Source of the DNA: an uncultured Clostridia bacterium
GTDB lineage: Bacteria > Bacillota > Clostridia > Christensenellales > UBA1242
Length of the DNA stretch: 5,606 bases
Direction: 5' to 3'
Assembly (NCBI GenBank): GCA_944376785.1
Contig: CALWDV010000068.1
Coordinates: 1-5,606 of the forward strand
Both the position numbers and the translations under genes were made by a program. The notes under the pieces are model-generated. The model did no database searches. It saw nothing but the letters and a program-made list of their open reading frames with translations, and was not told where the DNA came from. Positions 1 through 4,496 of the stretch are shown here, one piece after another. Every line of letters begins with the position of its first letter. Position 1 is the first letter of the stretch.

Positions 1-11
1 GGTGTTTTTCG

Positions 12-17
12 TATAAT
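12..17 (+). promoter_or_regulatory. Probable -10 box of the peptidase operon
   Basis: A perfect TATAAT lies 39 bases before the first peptidase start. Its -35 box would fall at or beyond the left edge of the window, so only half the promoter can be judged. Transcription would start near 23-25, giving a leader of roughly 30 nt. Confidence 0.55.
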
Positions 18-21
18 AATA

Positions 22-36
22 TTGAACTTTGTTCAA
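22..36. repeat. Perfect inverted repeat at the predicted transcription start
   Basis: TTGAAC and GTTCAA form a perfect 6-bp inverted repeat around a TTT spacer, directly downstream of the TATAAT box. In DNA it could be an operator for a dimeric repressor overlapping the +1 site. In RNA it would be a small 5'-end hairpin that may protect the message. Both roles are inferred; only the symmetry is seen. Confidence 0.4.
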
Positions 37-56
37 ATTATTAAAAGAGGTTTATT

Positions 57-773
57 ATGAGCACCGAACTAAAAATTGTTTTAATTGTTTGTGCAGTTTT
101 AATTGTTTTATTATTTATTGTTTTATCTAGCCGCACAAGAATTAAAAAAATTTATCAAAAATATTTGAATGTTGGGAACCAATCTCATTTAACTGGTGGG
201 CAATTTGCCGGTATTGCCATTGAACAACTTGACCTAGACATTACTTTGGGTGTTACTGATGGTGAACTTACCGATGCATATTCCCCAAAAAGAAAAATGC
301 TAATTATGAGCCGTGAAGTTTGCAATTCACCAAGTTTAGCATCATTAACCATTGTTGCCCACGAATTAGGCCACGCATTGCAAGATTTTAAAAATGATTA
401 CTTATTCCATTTCTCACAAATTGTTGGAAGAATTAACCGTTTTATAAGCAAGTTTTTCATTCCTGTTTTAATTGCTGGAATTGTGGTTTTGTTTTTTAAC
501 ATGGAAATTGCTTTAACGCTTTTATGGGTTTCATTAGGAATATTTTTATTTAATGTTTTAGATAAAATAATAACTATTCCCGTTGAATATAATGCTAGTC
601 ACAGAGCACTAAGATATTTAAAAGATTATCATTACCTTTCACAATCTGAAATTTCAAAGGCAAAAAAATTATTAAACTGTGCTGCACAAACTTACATTGC
701 TTCATTGTTTGATGGCATAATTCTTTTTGGAAACAAGTTAAATAGATTATTCACAAAAACTAGGAGAAGATAA
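57..773 (+). CDS. YugP-family membrane zinc metallopeptidase, divergent paralogue
   Basis: Putative neutral zinc metallopeptidase of the YugP / Zn_peptidase_2 family, presumably anchored in the cytoplasmic membrane; substrates of the family are not established. An N-terminal membrane helix spans about residues 7-24. The zinc motif HELGH is at residues 102-106 (H102 and H106 as ligands, E103 as catalytic base). The likely third ligand is E177 in PVEYNASHRA, in the position of the ExxAD glutamate of M48 peptidases. Two hydrophobic segments lie between these motifs (about 133-148 and 151-168). The start has an AGAGG site 6 nt upstream. At 238 residues it has about the family length. It is co-transcribed with a more typical family member whose start overlaps its stop. 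Its N-terminus, the stretch after HELGH and its basic tail (KTRRR) differ from its neighbour, so it is probably an old duplicate that keeps the catalytic residues. The family call is firm; the biological role is unknown. Confidence 0.88.
   Translation: MSTELKIVLIVCAVLIVLLFIVLSSRTRIKKIYQKYLNVGNQSHLTGGQFAGIAIEQLDLDITLGVTDGELTDAYSPKRKMLIMSREVCNSPSLASLTIVAHELGHALQDFKNDYLFHFSQIVGRINRFISKFFIPVLIAGIVVLFFNMEIALTLLWVSLGIFLFNVLDKIITIPVEYNASHRALRYLKDYHYLSQSEISKAKKLLNCAAQTYIASLFDGIILFGNKLNRLFTKTRRR
762..766 (+). promoter_or_regulatory. Shine-Dalgarno of the second peptidase, inside the first gene
   Basis: AGGAG sits 6 nt before the ATG at 773, within the last codons of the upstream gene. It decides for the start at 773 over the internal ATG at 803, which has no such site. 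With the TAATG stop/start overlap it implies translational coupling. Confidence 0.8.
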
Positions 774-1501
774 TGTTTAGTTTATATTGGGAATATTACA
801 TTATGGGCATAATTTTATTACCAGCTTTAATTTTGGCAATTTATGCTCAATCAAAAGTAAATTCCACTTACGGAAAATTTTCACAGGTTATGTCAAAAAA
901 AGGAATGAAAGCTTGTGAAATGGCAAGGTTACTACTTGACTGTGCCGAACTTCAAAATGTTAAAGTTATTCAAGTTGCAGGAAATTTAACCGATTATTAT
1001 GACGATAAGAAAAAAGTGGTTGCTTTAAGCAGTTCTGTTTATGATTCTTCAAGTGTTGCTGCCCTAGGAATTGCAGCACACGAAGTTGGACATGCACTTC
1101 AATTTAAAAATAATTATTTACCTGTTAAAATTAGAAACATAATAATACCAATAACAAACATTAGTTCAACATTATTATGGCCACTTGTTATGTTAGGTTT
1201 AATTTTTAACTTTGCAGCAATGCCTGGTTCATTAGTTGGTGACATTTGCTTATGGAGTGGTGTTATTATTTTTGGACTTGCTGCACTATTAGATTTAATA
1301 ACATTACCTGTTGAATATAATGCAAGCCACAGAGCAATACAAATTTTGTCTAAAACTGAAATTTTAGATGATGAAGAAACAAAAGGAGCTAAAAAAGTTT
1401 TAGGTGCTGCTGCCCTTACTTATGTAGCCTCACTTTTAACAAGTATTTTAAACTTAATTAGATTTTTACTCGTTATTTTAATGCATTCGAATAGAGAATA
1501 A
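773..1501 (+). CDS. yugP: YugP-family membrane zinc metallopeptidase
   Basis: This is the canonical family member of the pair (COG2738 type, as in Bacillus YugP). The N-terminal membrane segment is followed by the typical LPALILAIYAQ stretch at residues 16-26. A LTDYYD motif is near 72-77, and HEVGH at 103-107 supplies zinc ligands H103 and H107 with E104 as base. Two or three hydrophobic segments follow (about 122-150 and 158-178). E181 in LPVEYNASHRA is the probable third ligand, and the conserved AAALTYVAS is at 212-220. At 242 residues it is slightly longer than usual because of the N-terminus. It is translated from an ATG sharing one base with the preceding stop, so the two paralogues are probably made together and may act as a pair. 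No substrate can be read from the sequence. It ends 10 bases before a strong terminator hairpin. Confidence 0.92.
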   Translation: MFSLYWEYYIMGIILLPALILAIYAQSKVNSTYGKFSQVMSKKGMKACEMARLLLDCAELQNVKVIQVAGNLTDYYDDKKKVVALSSSVYDSSSVAALGIAAHEVGHALQFKNNYLPVKIRNIIIPITNISSTLLWPLVMLGLIFNFAAMPGSLVGDICLWSGVIIFGLAALLDLITLPVEYNASHRAIQILSKTEILDDEETKGAKKVLGAAALTYVASLLTSILNLIRFLLVILMHSNRE

Positions 1502-1510
1502 TAAAAAAAT

Positions 1511-1539
1511 AAAAAAAGCAAAGAATTTTGCTTTTTTTT
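1511..1539. terminator. Bidirectional intrinsic terminator between convergent genes
   Basis: A 12-bp stem (1511-1522 with 1527-1538) has the core AAAGCAAA/TTTGCTTT, a GAAT tetraloop and homopolymer A and T arms. Read on the plus strand it ends in a U tract for the peptidase operon. Read on the minus strand the A-rich left arm becomes a U tract for the convergent Cys-rich gene, whose stop is 13 bases away. Confidence 0.88.
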
Positions 1540-1552
1540 AAACCCACAAAAA

Positions 1553-1879
1553 TCATTCATCTTTAATTGCAGTTGAACAATAAGCTTTTTGATTGCCACG
1601 CTGAATTGTTATTCCGTTACTGCAACAATCACCACACTTATTAAACAAACAATTTTTTGCTTCACAACTTATTTTAACATCTTTATTATGCCTAAACGCA
1701 TGATATTCCGGAGCAATTTCAAACATTGTTTTGCTAACATTTTGTTTTTGTTCCTCTGTTAAATTATTGTTTTTTTCATATGTTGAGCAATTTAAGTTAT
1801 GTTTAACATTAATTCCTTTTGCTTTGCAACTAAATTTATCGTTATAAACACAATCAAGTTTTTTACATTTTAAATCCAT
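1553..1879 (-). CDS. Cys-rich protein with two DUF1540-like modules
   Basis: A 108-residue soluble protein built from two related Cys modules. The first is C5-x4-C10-x7-C18-x12-C31, in a context with YN after the second Cys and an ending CSTYE. The second is C72-x4-C77-x7-C85-x15-C101, ending CSTAI. This spacing and the C-x-A/S-x-G-I pattern match the DUF1540 domain, a four-Cys domain frequent in Clostridia. Metal binding is plausible from the Cys spacing but unproven. The second module carries two extra cysteines, C82 and C86. The 40-residue linker is polar and charged (LTEEQKQ). No signal peptide or membrane helix is present, so it is probably cytoplasmic or spore-associated. A GGTGAG ribosome site (1883-1888) lies 3 nt before the ATG. 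It ends in TGA and converges on the peptidase operon. No convincing sigma-A promoter was found upstream. Family assignment is likely; function is unknown. Confidence 0.8.
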   Translation of the reverse strand: MDLKCKKLDCVYNDKFSCKAKGINVKHNLNCSTYEKNNNLTEEQKQNVSKTMFEIAPEYHAFRHNKDVKISCEAKNCLFNKCGDCCSNGITIQRGNQKAYCSTAIKDE

Positions 1880-1937
1880 AAACTCACCACTTTTTAATTA
1901 TTATTTACCAAAATAAATTTTTTAAAACATAATTAAA

Positions 1938-1966
1938 TTGACAATTATGATTAATTTAATTAAAAT
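1938..1966 (+). promoter_or_regulatory. Sigma-A promoter of rplI
   Basis: A perfect -35 TTGACA at 1938-1943, a 17-bp spacer and TAAAAT at 1961-1966 (5 of 6 matches) give a start near 1973 and a leader of about 23 nt. A second TATAAT at 1972-1977 is too far from this -35 box (28 bp) to pair with it. Confidence 0.75.
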
Positions 1967-1984
1967 TTTAATATAATAAAAAAT

Positions 1985-1990
1985 AAGGAG
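1985..1990 (+). promoter_or_regulatory. Ribosome binding site of rplI
   Basis: A perfect AAGGAG ends 5 nt before the ATG and fixes the start at 1996. Confidence 0.85.
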
Positions 1991-1995
1991 AAAAA

Positions 1996-2436
1996 ATGAA
2001 AGTTATTCTACTTAAAGACATTAAAGGCACAGGTAAAAAAGGCGATGTTGTTAATGTTGCCGATGGTTATGCTAGTAACTATTTAATTCCAAACAAACTA
2101 GCACAAAATGCCAATGCAACCAATTTAAATCTTGCAAATCAAGAAAAAGCAAGTGAACAACACAAACAACAAGTTATGCTTGATGCTGCAAAAGAACTTA
2201 AATTAAAATTAGATAAATTATATGTTGAACTTAACATTAAATGTGGCGAAAACGGAAAAACTTTTGGAAGCGTTTCAAACAAAGAAATTGCCGACAAACT
2301 AAACGAATTAGGATATGAAGTTGATAAGAAAAAAATTGAATTTAATCCTGTTAAAACAATAGGAATATTTGATGTTAAAATTAAACTTCACCCACAAGTT
2401 ACAGCAACTGTAAAAGTTGAAATTAAACCATTATAA
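1996..2436 (+). CDS. rplI: Ribosomal protein bL9
   Basis: Large-subunit ribosomal protein L9, which binds 23S rRNA near the base of the L1 stalk and in known systems helps maintain frame during translation. The N-terminal rRNA-binding domain (about residues 1-50) contains the family signature: MKVILLKDI, GKKGDVVNVADGY and NYLIP. A long connecting helix (about 42-75) is rich in Lys, Gln and Ala. The C-terminal domain holds the conserved KTFGSVSNKEIAD (89-101) and KTIGIFDVKIKLHPQV (about 119-134). At 146 residues it is close to the usual length of about 148. S27 in GYASNYL occupies the place where most L9 proteins have Arg, a conservative oddity in the rRNA-binding face. It is a stand-alone unit with its own promoter and terminator. 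The common neighbours dnaB and the GdpP-type phosphodiesterase gene are not beside it here. Confidence 0.97.
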   Translation: MKVILLKDIKGTGKKGDVVNVADGYASNYLIPNKLAQNANATNLNLANQEKASEQHKQQVMLDAAKELKLKLDKLYVELNIKCGENGKTFGSVSNKEIADKLNELGYEVDKKKIEFNPVKTIGIFDVKIKLHPQVTATVKVEIKPL

Positions 2437-2460
2437 AAGCACCTTATGAGTGCTTTTTTT
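2435..2460 (+). terminator. Intrinsic terminator of rplI
   Basis: The 8-bp stem AAAAGCAC/GTGCTTTT (2435-2442 with 2450-2457) has a 7-nt loop and continues into a run of seven T. The stem starts within the rplI stop codon. Confidence 0.9.
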
Positions 2461-2491
2461 GGGTTAAAATAACCAAATAATTTTTGTCTTA

Positions 2492-2520
2492 TTGAACTTT
2501 AATTTTGTTTATTATATAAT
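2492..2520 (+). promoter_or_regulatory. Sigma-A promoter of the 195-residue gene
   Basis: TTGAAC at 2492-2497 (5 of 6 to TTGACA), a spacer of exactly 17 bp and a perfect TATAAT at 2515-2520. The predicted start is near 2527, so the leader would be about 32 nt. This is one of the strongest-looking promoters in the window. Confidence 0.8.
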
Positions 2521-2558
2521 ATTAACTGTTATTATTTTAAATATAAAAGGTTTGTTGT

Positions 2559-3146
2559 ATGGGAACAGAATTAGAAAAAAAATTAGAATCAGGTTTAAGA
2601 TATTACAAAAATCAAATTAAAACAATATTAAGTGAAGAAGACACAAAAACTTTTTGTAAATTATTTATATCATATGAATATGGTAAAAGATTATTAAATG
2701 CAACTAATTTAGAAATTAAAGATTTAGACAATCAAATTGAAGTTGCAGCAGCAAAACAACTTCCAAAGGACACTGAATATAATATTATTGGTGTTGTTAA
2801 TCAATACATAACTGCCCTAAGAAGTTTCACTGAAGAAAAAGATTTAACTAAAAAATTAGGTTTAGAAAACAGAGTTAAATTATGTGCTCAATCAATAATT
2901 GATAATTATGGCGAAGAAAAAGCTAGAAACATTATTTCTATTGCAATGCAAAAAAGTGTTGTTTTGGCACAATTTGAAAGTTTAAAAAATAGTTGTGATG
3001 TTGAATATGACAGAATTTTAGCAATGTCAAAATACAAAAAAGGTTTAAAAGTTATTGGAAAACTTTATGCTGAAACCTATGCTCAACTTGATGACGAAAG
3101 AAAAAAACAAATACATTGTTCTTGTTTAAAAGGAAAATCTAAATAA
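2559..3146 (+). CDS. Hypothetical protein, 195 residues, soluble and helical
   Basis: I do not recognise this protein. It is 195 residues, lysine- and glutamate-rich, with no signal peptide or membrane helix, so it should be cytoplasmic. The sequence suggests mostly alpha-helix. Amphipathic stretches are near 3-24, 27-48 and 53-66. Helical segments in the second half are around 104-145 (VKLCAQSIIDNYGEEKARN) and 148-180. Five cysteines are at 33, 109, 146, 187 and 189, the last two as a C-terminal CSC followed by a basic tail. AAAGG (2546-2550) lies 8 nt before the ATG, an acceptable ribosome site. The gene has its own near-consensus sigma-A promoter and a terminator starting at its stop codon, so it is expressed alone and probably constitutively. 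Codon use resembles its neighbours, which argues for a real resident gene. A two-helical-repeat regulator or scaffold would fit, but that is a guess. Confidence 0.75.
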   Translation: MGTELEKKLESGLRYYKNQIKTILSEEDTKTFCKLFISYEYGKRLLNATNLEIKDLDNQIEVAAAKQLPKDTEYNIIGVVNQYITALRSFTEEKDLTKKLGLENRVKLCAQSIIDNYGEEKARNIISIAMQKSVVLAQFESLKNSCDVEYDRILAMSKYKKGLKVIGKLYAETYAQLDDERKKQIHCSCLKGKSK

Positions 3147-3172
3147 AACGCACATTGGCGTTTTATTTTTTT
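3144..3172 (+). terminator. Intrinsic terminator of the 195-residue gene
   Basis: The 8-bp stem TAAAACGC/GCGTTTTA (3144-3151 with 3158-3165) has a 6-nt loop and is followed by seven T. The stop codon is the first part of the stem. Confidence 0.88.
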
Positions 3173-3194
3173 ATTAATTTTTTAATACCACAAA

Positions 3195-3223
3195 AAAAAA
3201 GAACGAAAAATTCGTTCTTTTTT
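3195..3223 (-). terminator. Intrinsic terminator of rplJ-rplL
   Basis: A 13-bp stem (3195-3207 with 3211-3223) has the core GAACGAA/TTCGTTC and a 3-base loop. Nine A at 3192-3200 on the plus strand give the U tract on the minus strand. It lies 35 bases beyond the rplL stop. The mirrored T run means it could also stop leftover plus-strand transcription. Confidence 0.9.
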
Positions 3224-3257
3224 AATCACACATTTTTTATTTATGCACTAAGTTTAA

Positions 3258-3632
3258 CTATTTAAGTTCAACAGTTGCGCCAGCTTCTTTAAGTTTAGCT
3301 TCCATAGCTTTAGCTTCTTCAGCAGGAACATTTTCTTTAATTGTTGAAGGAGCACCATCAACTAATGCTTTTGCTTCGCCTAAACCTAAACCTGTTAATT
3401 CTTTAACAGCTTTAATAACAGCAAGTTTGTTAGCGCCAACTTCTTTTAATACAACTGTGAATTCTGATTTTTCTTCAGCAGCAGCACCAGCAGCAGCACC
3501 AGCAGCAGGACCAGCAACCATTTGAGCAGCAGCACTAACACCAAATTCTTCTTCTAATTTTTTAACTAATTCGTTAACTTCCATAACTGTTAACTTTTTG
3601 ATTTCTTCAACTAAATTTTCTAAATTTGCCAT
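3258..3632 (-). CDS. rplL: Ribosomal protein bL12 (L7/L12)
   Basis: L7/L12 forms the flexible stalk of the large subunit and recruits and stimulates translational GTPases. The N-terminal dimerisation and L10-binding domain is at about residues 1-33 (ENLVEEIKKLTVMEVNELVK). The Ala/Gly hinge is at about 34-53, with AAGAAAGAAA and a proline at 42. The C-terminal globular domain (about 57-124) carries the conserved VVLKEVGANKLAVIKAVKE and TGLGLGEAKALVDGAP that contact elongation factors. At 124 residues it is full length. The hinge is encoded by a GCN-rich stretch (about 3477-3540) that is repetitive at DNA level. A strong GGAGGA site (3641-3646) lies 8 nt before the ATG, 29 bases after rplJ, which suits the several-fold excess of L12 over L10. 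The stop is TAG, and the operon ends at the hairpin at 3195-3223, so rpoB is not immediately downstream. Confidence 0.98.
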   Translation of the reverse strand: MANLENLVEEIKKLTVMEVNELVKKLEEEFGVSAAAQMVAGPAAGAAAGAAAEEKSEFTVVLKEVGANKLAVIKAVKELTGLGLGEAKALVDGAPSTIKENVPAEEAKAMEAKLKEAGATVELK

Positions 3633-3661
3633 TTTAAATTTCCTCCGATAATTTTATTAAA

Positions 3662-4144
3662 TTAACCTTTTTTTGCTATTTCATTTAAAGCACGTGCAAG
3701 GCTTGATACAGGTCCTTGTAAAACACCAAGTAACATAGCCACCAAAACTTCTTTTGTAGGAATTTTTGAAAGTGCTTCAATTTGTTTTTCATCTGCTAAT
3801 TCGCCATTAACATAACCGAATTTAACTTTCATTTTCTTAATGTCTGAAATTGTGTTGCAAATAATTCTTGCACCAGTTACTTCATCTTTTGCAAAAACAA
3901 CACTGGTTGTTCCTTCAAACATTGTTGGATCGAAGTTATTAATTCCAAGTTCATTTAATGCTTTAACAATTAAACGATTTTTATAAACTTTATAAATAAC
4001 ATCGTTATCTGTGAATTCTTTACGTAGTTTTGTATCTTCTGCAACATTAATTCCTGTGTAATCTACAAAAATTACACTTGAAGCATTTTTGAAATTGTTT
4101 TTAATTTCTTCAACTAATTGTTTTTTAACTTCTATTGCTTTCAT
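3662..4144 (-). CDS. rplJ: Ribosomal protein uL10
   Basis: L10 is the base of the ribosomal stalk: its N-terminal domain binds 23S rRNA near L11, and its C-terminal helix carries L12 dimers. The N-terminal part (about 1-130) shows the family pattern VIFVDYTGINVAEDTKLRKEF (24-44), YKVYKNRLIVKAL (51-63), FEGTTSVVFA (76-85) and LSKIPTKEVL (125-134). The C-terminal helix is about 134-158. At 160 residues it is near the short end of the family, which suggests two rather than three L12 dimers per L10; that is an inference from length. An AAGGAGGG site (4150-4157) sits 5 nt before the ATG, among the strongest in the window. The gene heads the rplJ-rplL operon and follows a leader of about 240 nt containing a terminator, through which L10-L12 complex probably represses its own synthesis. 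Confidence 0.98.
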   Translation of the reverse strand: MKAIEVKKQLVEEIKNNFKNASSVIFVDYTGINVAEDTKLRKEFTDNDVIYKVYKNRLIVKALNELGINNFDPTMFEGTTSVVFAKDEVTGARIICNTISDIKKMKVKFGYVNGELADEKQIEALSKIPTKEVLVAMLLGVLQGPVSSLARALNEIAKKG

Positions 4145-4160
4145 TGTAACCCTCCTTATT

Positions 4161-4200
4161 AAACTTTTTGCATATTTGTTTTAACAAATAAAACTTTTTG
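4161..4200 (-). repeat. Repeated 10-mer flanking a small hairpin before rplJ
   Basis: On the minus strand CAAAAAGTTT occurs twice exactly (plus coordinates 4191-4200 and 4161-4170). Between the copies lies a hairpin ATTTGT-TAAA-ACAAAT (4174-4189). The second copy ends 3 bases before the rplJ Shine-Dalgarno sequence. No function is assigned; it may be a standby or stability element of the 5' UTR. Confidence 0.4.
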
Positions 4201-4223
4201 TTTTGAATAATCAAAACATTTTT

Positions 4224-4237
4224 GCAACTTTCGTTGC
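4224..4237 (-). other. Small hairpin with GAAA tetraloop in the rplJ 5' UTR
   Basis: In the minus-strand transcript GCAAC and GTTGC pair over a GAAA loop, which has GNRA form. It lies between the attenuator terminator and the rplJ ribosome site. No U tract follows, so it is not a terminator for rplJ. It may be part of the leader fold or a stability element. Confidence 0.4.
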
Positions 4238-4257
4238 TTTATAATGTGTGAGGATTT

Positions 4258-4298
4258 AAAAAAAACTCTTTCGCCACCACAAGTAAACGAAAGAGTTT
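4258..4298 (-). terminator. Attenuator terminator inside the rplJ leader
   Basis: A perfect 11-bp stem, AAACTCTTTCG with CGAAAGAGTTT (4298-4288 and 4273-4263 on the transcript), has a 14-nt loop and runs into a U tract ending about 4258. It stands about 115 bases before the rplJ start, so it must be read through for rplJ and rplL to be expressed. This makes it a regulatory attenuator, not an end-of-operon terminator. Confidence 0.88.
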
Positions 4299-4337
4299 GA
4301 AACTACATTTTTAAACACTTTTTGTTTACCTCGGCAA
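4271..4337 (-). promoter_or_regulatory. Predicted antiterminator fold of the rplJ leader
   Basis: AGGTAAAC (4331-4324) can pair with GTTTACTT (4288-4281), 8 bp including one G-U. After a small internal loop, AAAGTGTTT (4321-4313) pairs with AAACTCTTT (4298-4290), 8 of 9 positions. TTGCC (4337-4333) can add pairing to GGCGA (4275-4271). This long hairpin uses both arms of the terminator and also the CTTGC strand of the L10-binding stem. It therefore cannot coexist with the terminator, and its base competes with the bound L10 site. The pairings are read directly; the regulatory logic is inferred. Confidence 0.65.
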
Positions 4338-4390
4338 GATTTACTGTTATACTTGCTGTCTTTGGCAAGACCTTTTTTAAAACCGAAAAT

Positions 4391-4419
4391 AGTATATAAT
4401 ATTTTATTATTAATGTCAA
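4391..4419 (-). promoter_or_regulatory. Sigma-A promoter of rplJ-rplL
   Basis: On the minus strand a perfect TTGACA (4419-4414), a 17-bp spacer and TATACT (4396-4391, 5 of 6) predict a start near 4384. This fixes the leader at about 240 nt. It is divergent from the lipoprotein gene. Confidence 0.85.
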
Positions 4420-4484
4420 TGTTATTTTTTATTTTTAATAATAATATTTTAATTTTATTTGCAAAATTACTATTATTTTAATAT

Positions 4485-4490
4485 TATAAT
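4485..4490 (+). promoter_or_regulatory. -10 box placed for a leaderless lipoprotein mRNA
   Basis: A perfect TATAAT ends 6 bases before the ATG at 4497, so the expected transcription start falls on or next to the start codon. The best -35-like hexamer, TTGCAA at 4459-4464, is 20 bp away and imperfect, so promoter strength is uncertain. AT-richness makes a chance match possible. Confidence 0.45.
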
Positions 4491-4496
4491 TTTAAT

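Larger units (their letters stand above)
4258..4384 (-). ncRNA. Ribosomal protein L10 leader RNA
   Basis: This is a cis-acting leader of the type known upstream of rplJ in Firmicutes (L10_leader class), where the L10-L12 complex binds the nascent RNA and represses its operon. The transcript contains AAAGACAGCAAG (4363-4352) and CTTGCCGAGGT (4338-4328). These pair as GCAAG/CTTGC across a 13-nt loop, and the flanking GACA and CGAGG have the purine-rich, GA-containing shape expected of the L10 kink-turn site. It starts about 7 nt after a consensus promoter and ends in a terminator hairpin. The motif match is by eye from remembered consensus; the position, terminator and downstream rplJ all agree with the call. 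Confidence 0.85.

Noticed and set aside
21..30. ATTGAACTTT shared with 2491-2500, as a common regulatory site
   Set aside because: At 2492 it is the -35 box, while at 22 it lies after the -10 box, so the roles differ and the identity is probably chance.
1880..1995. Minus-strand promoter for the DUF1540-like gene (TTGTCA near 1942)
   Set aside because: No -10 box of acceptable match lies 16-18 bp downstream, and the same bases form the better plus-strand TTGACA of rplI.
3477..3540. GCN trinucleotide repeat resembling a microsatellite
   Set aside because: It encodes the Ala/Gly hinge of L7/L12, which is normal for this protein.
4240..4245. A plus-strand TATAAT inside the rplJ leader
   Set aside because: No -35 box at a workable distance and no plus-strand gene follows before the lipoprotein promoter; a chance match in AT-rich DNA.
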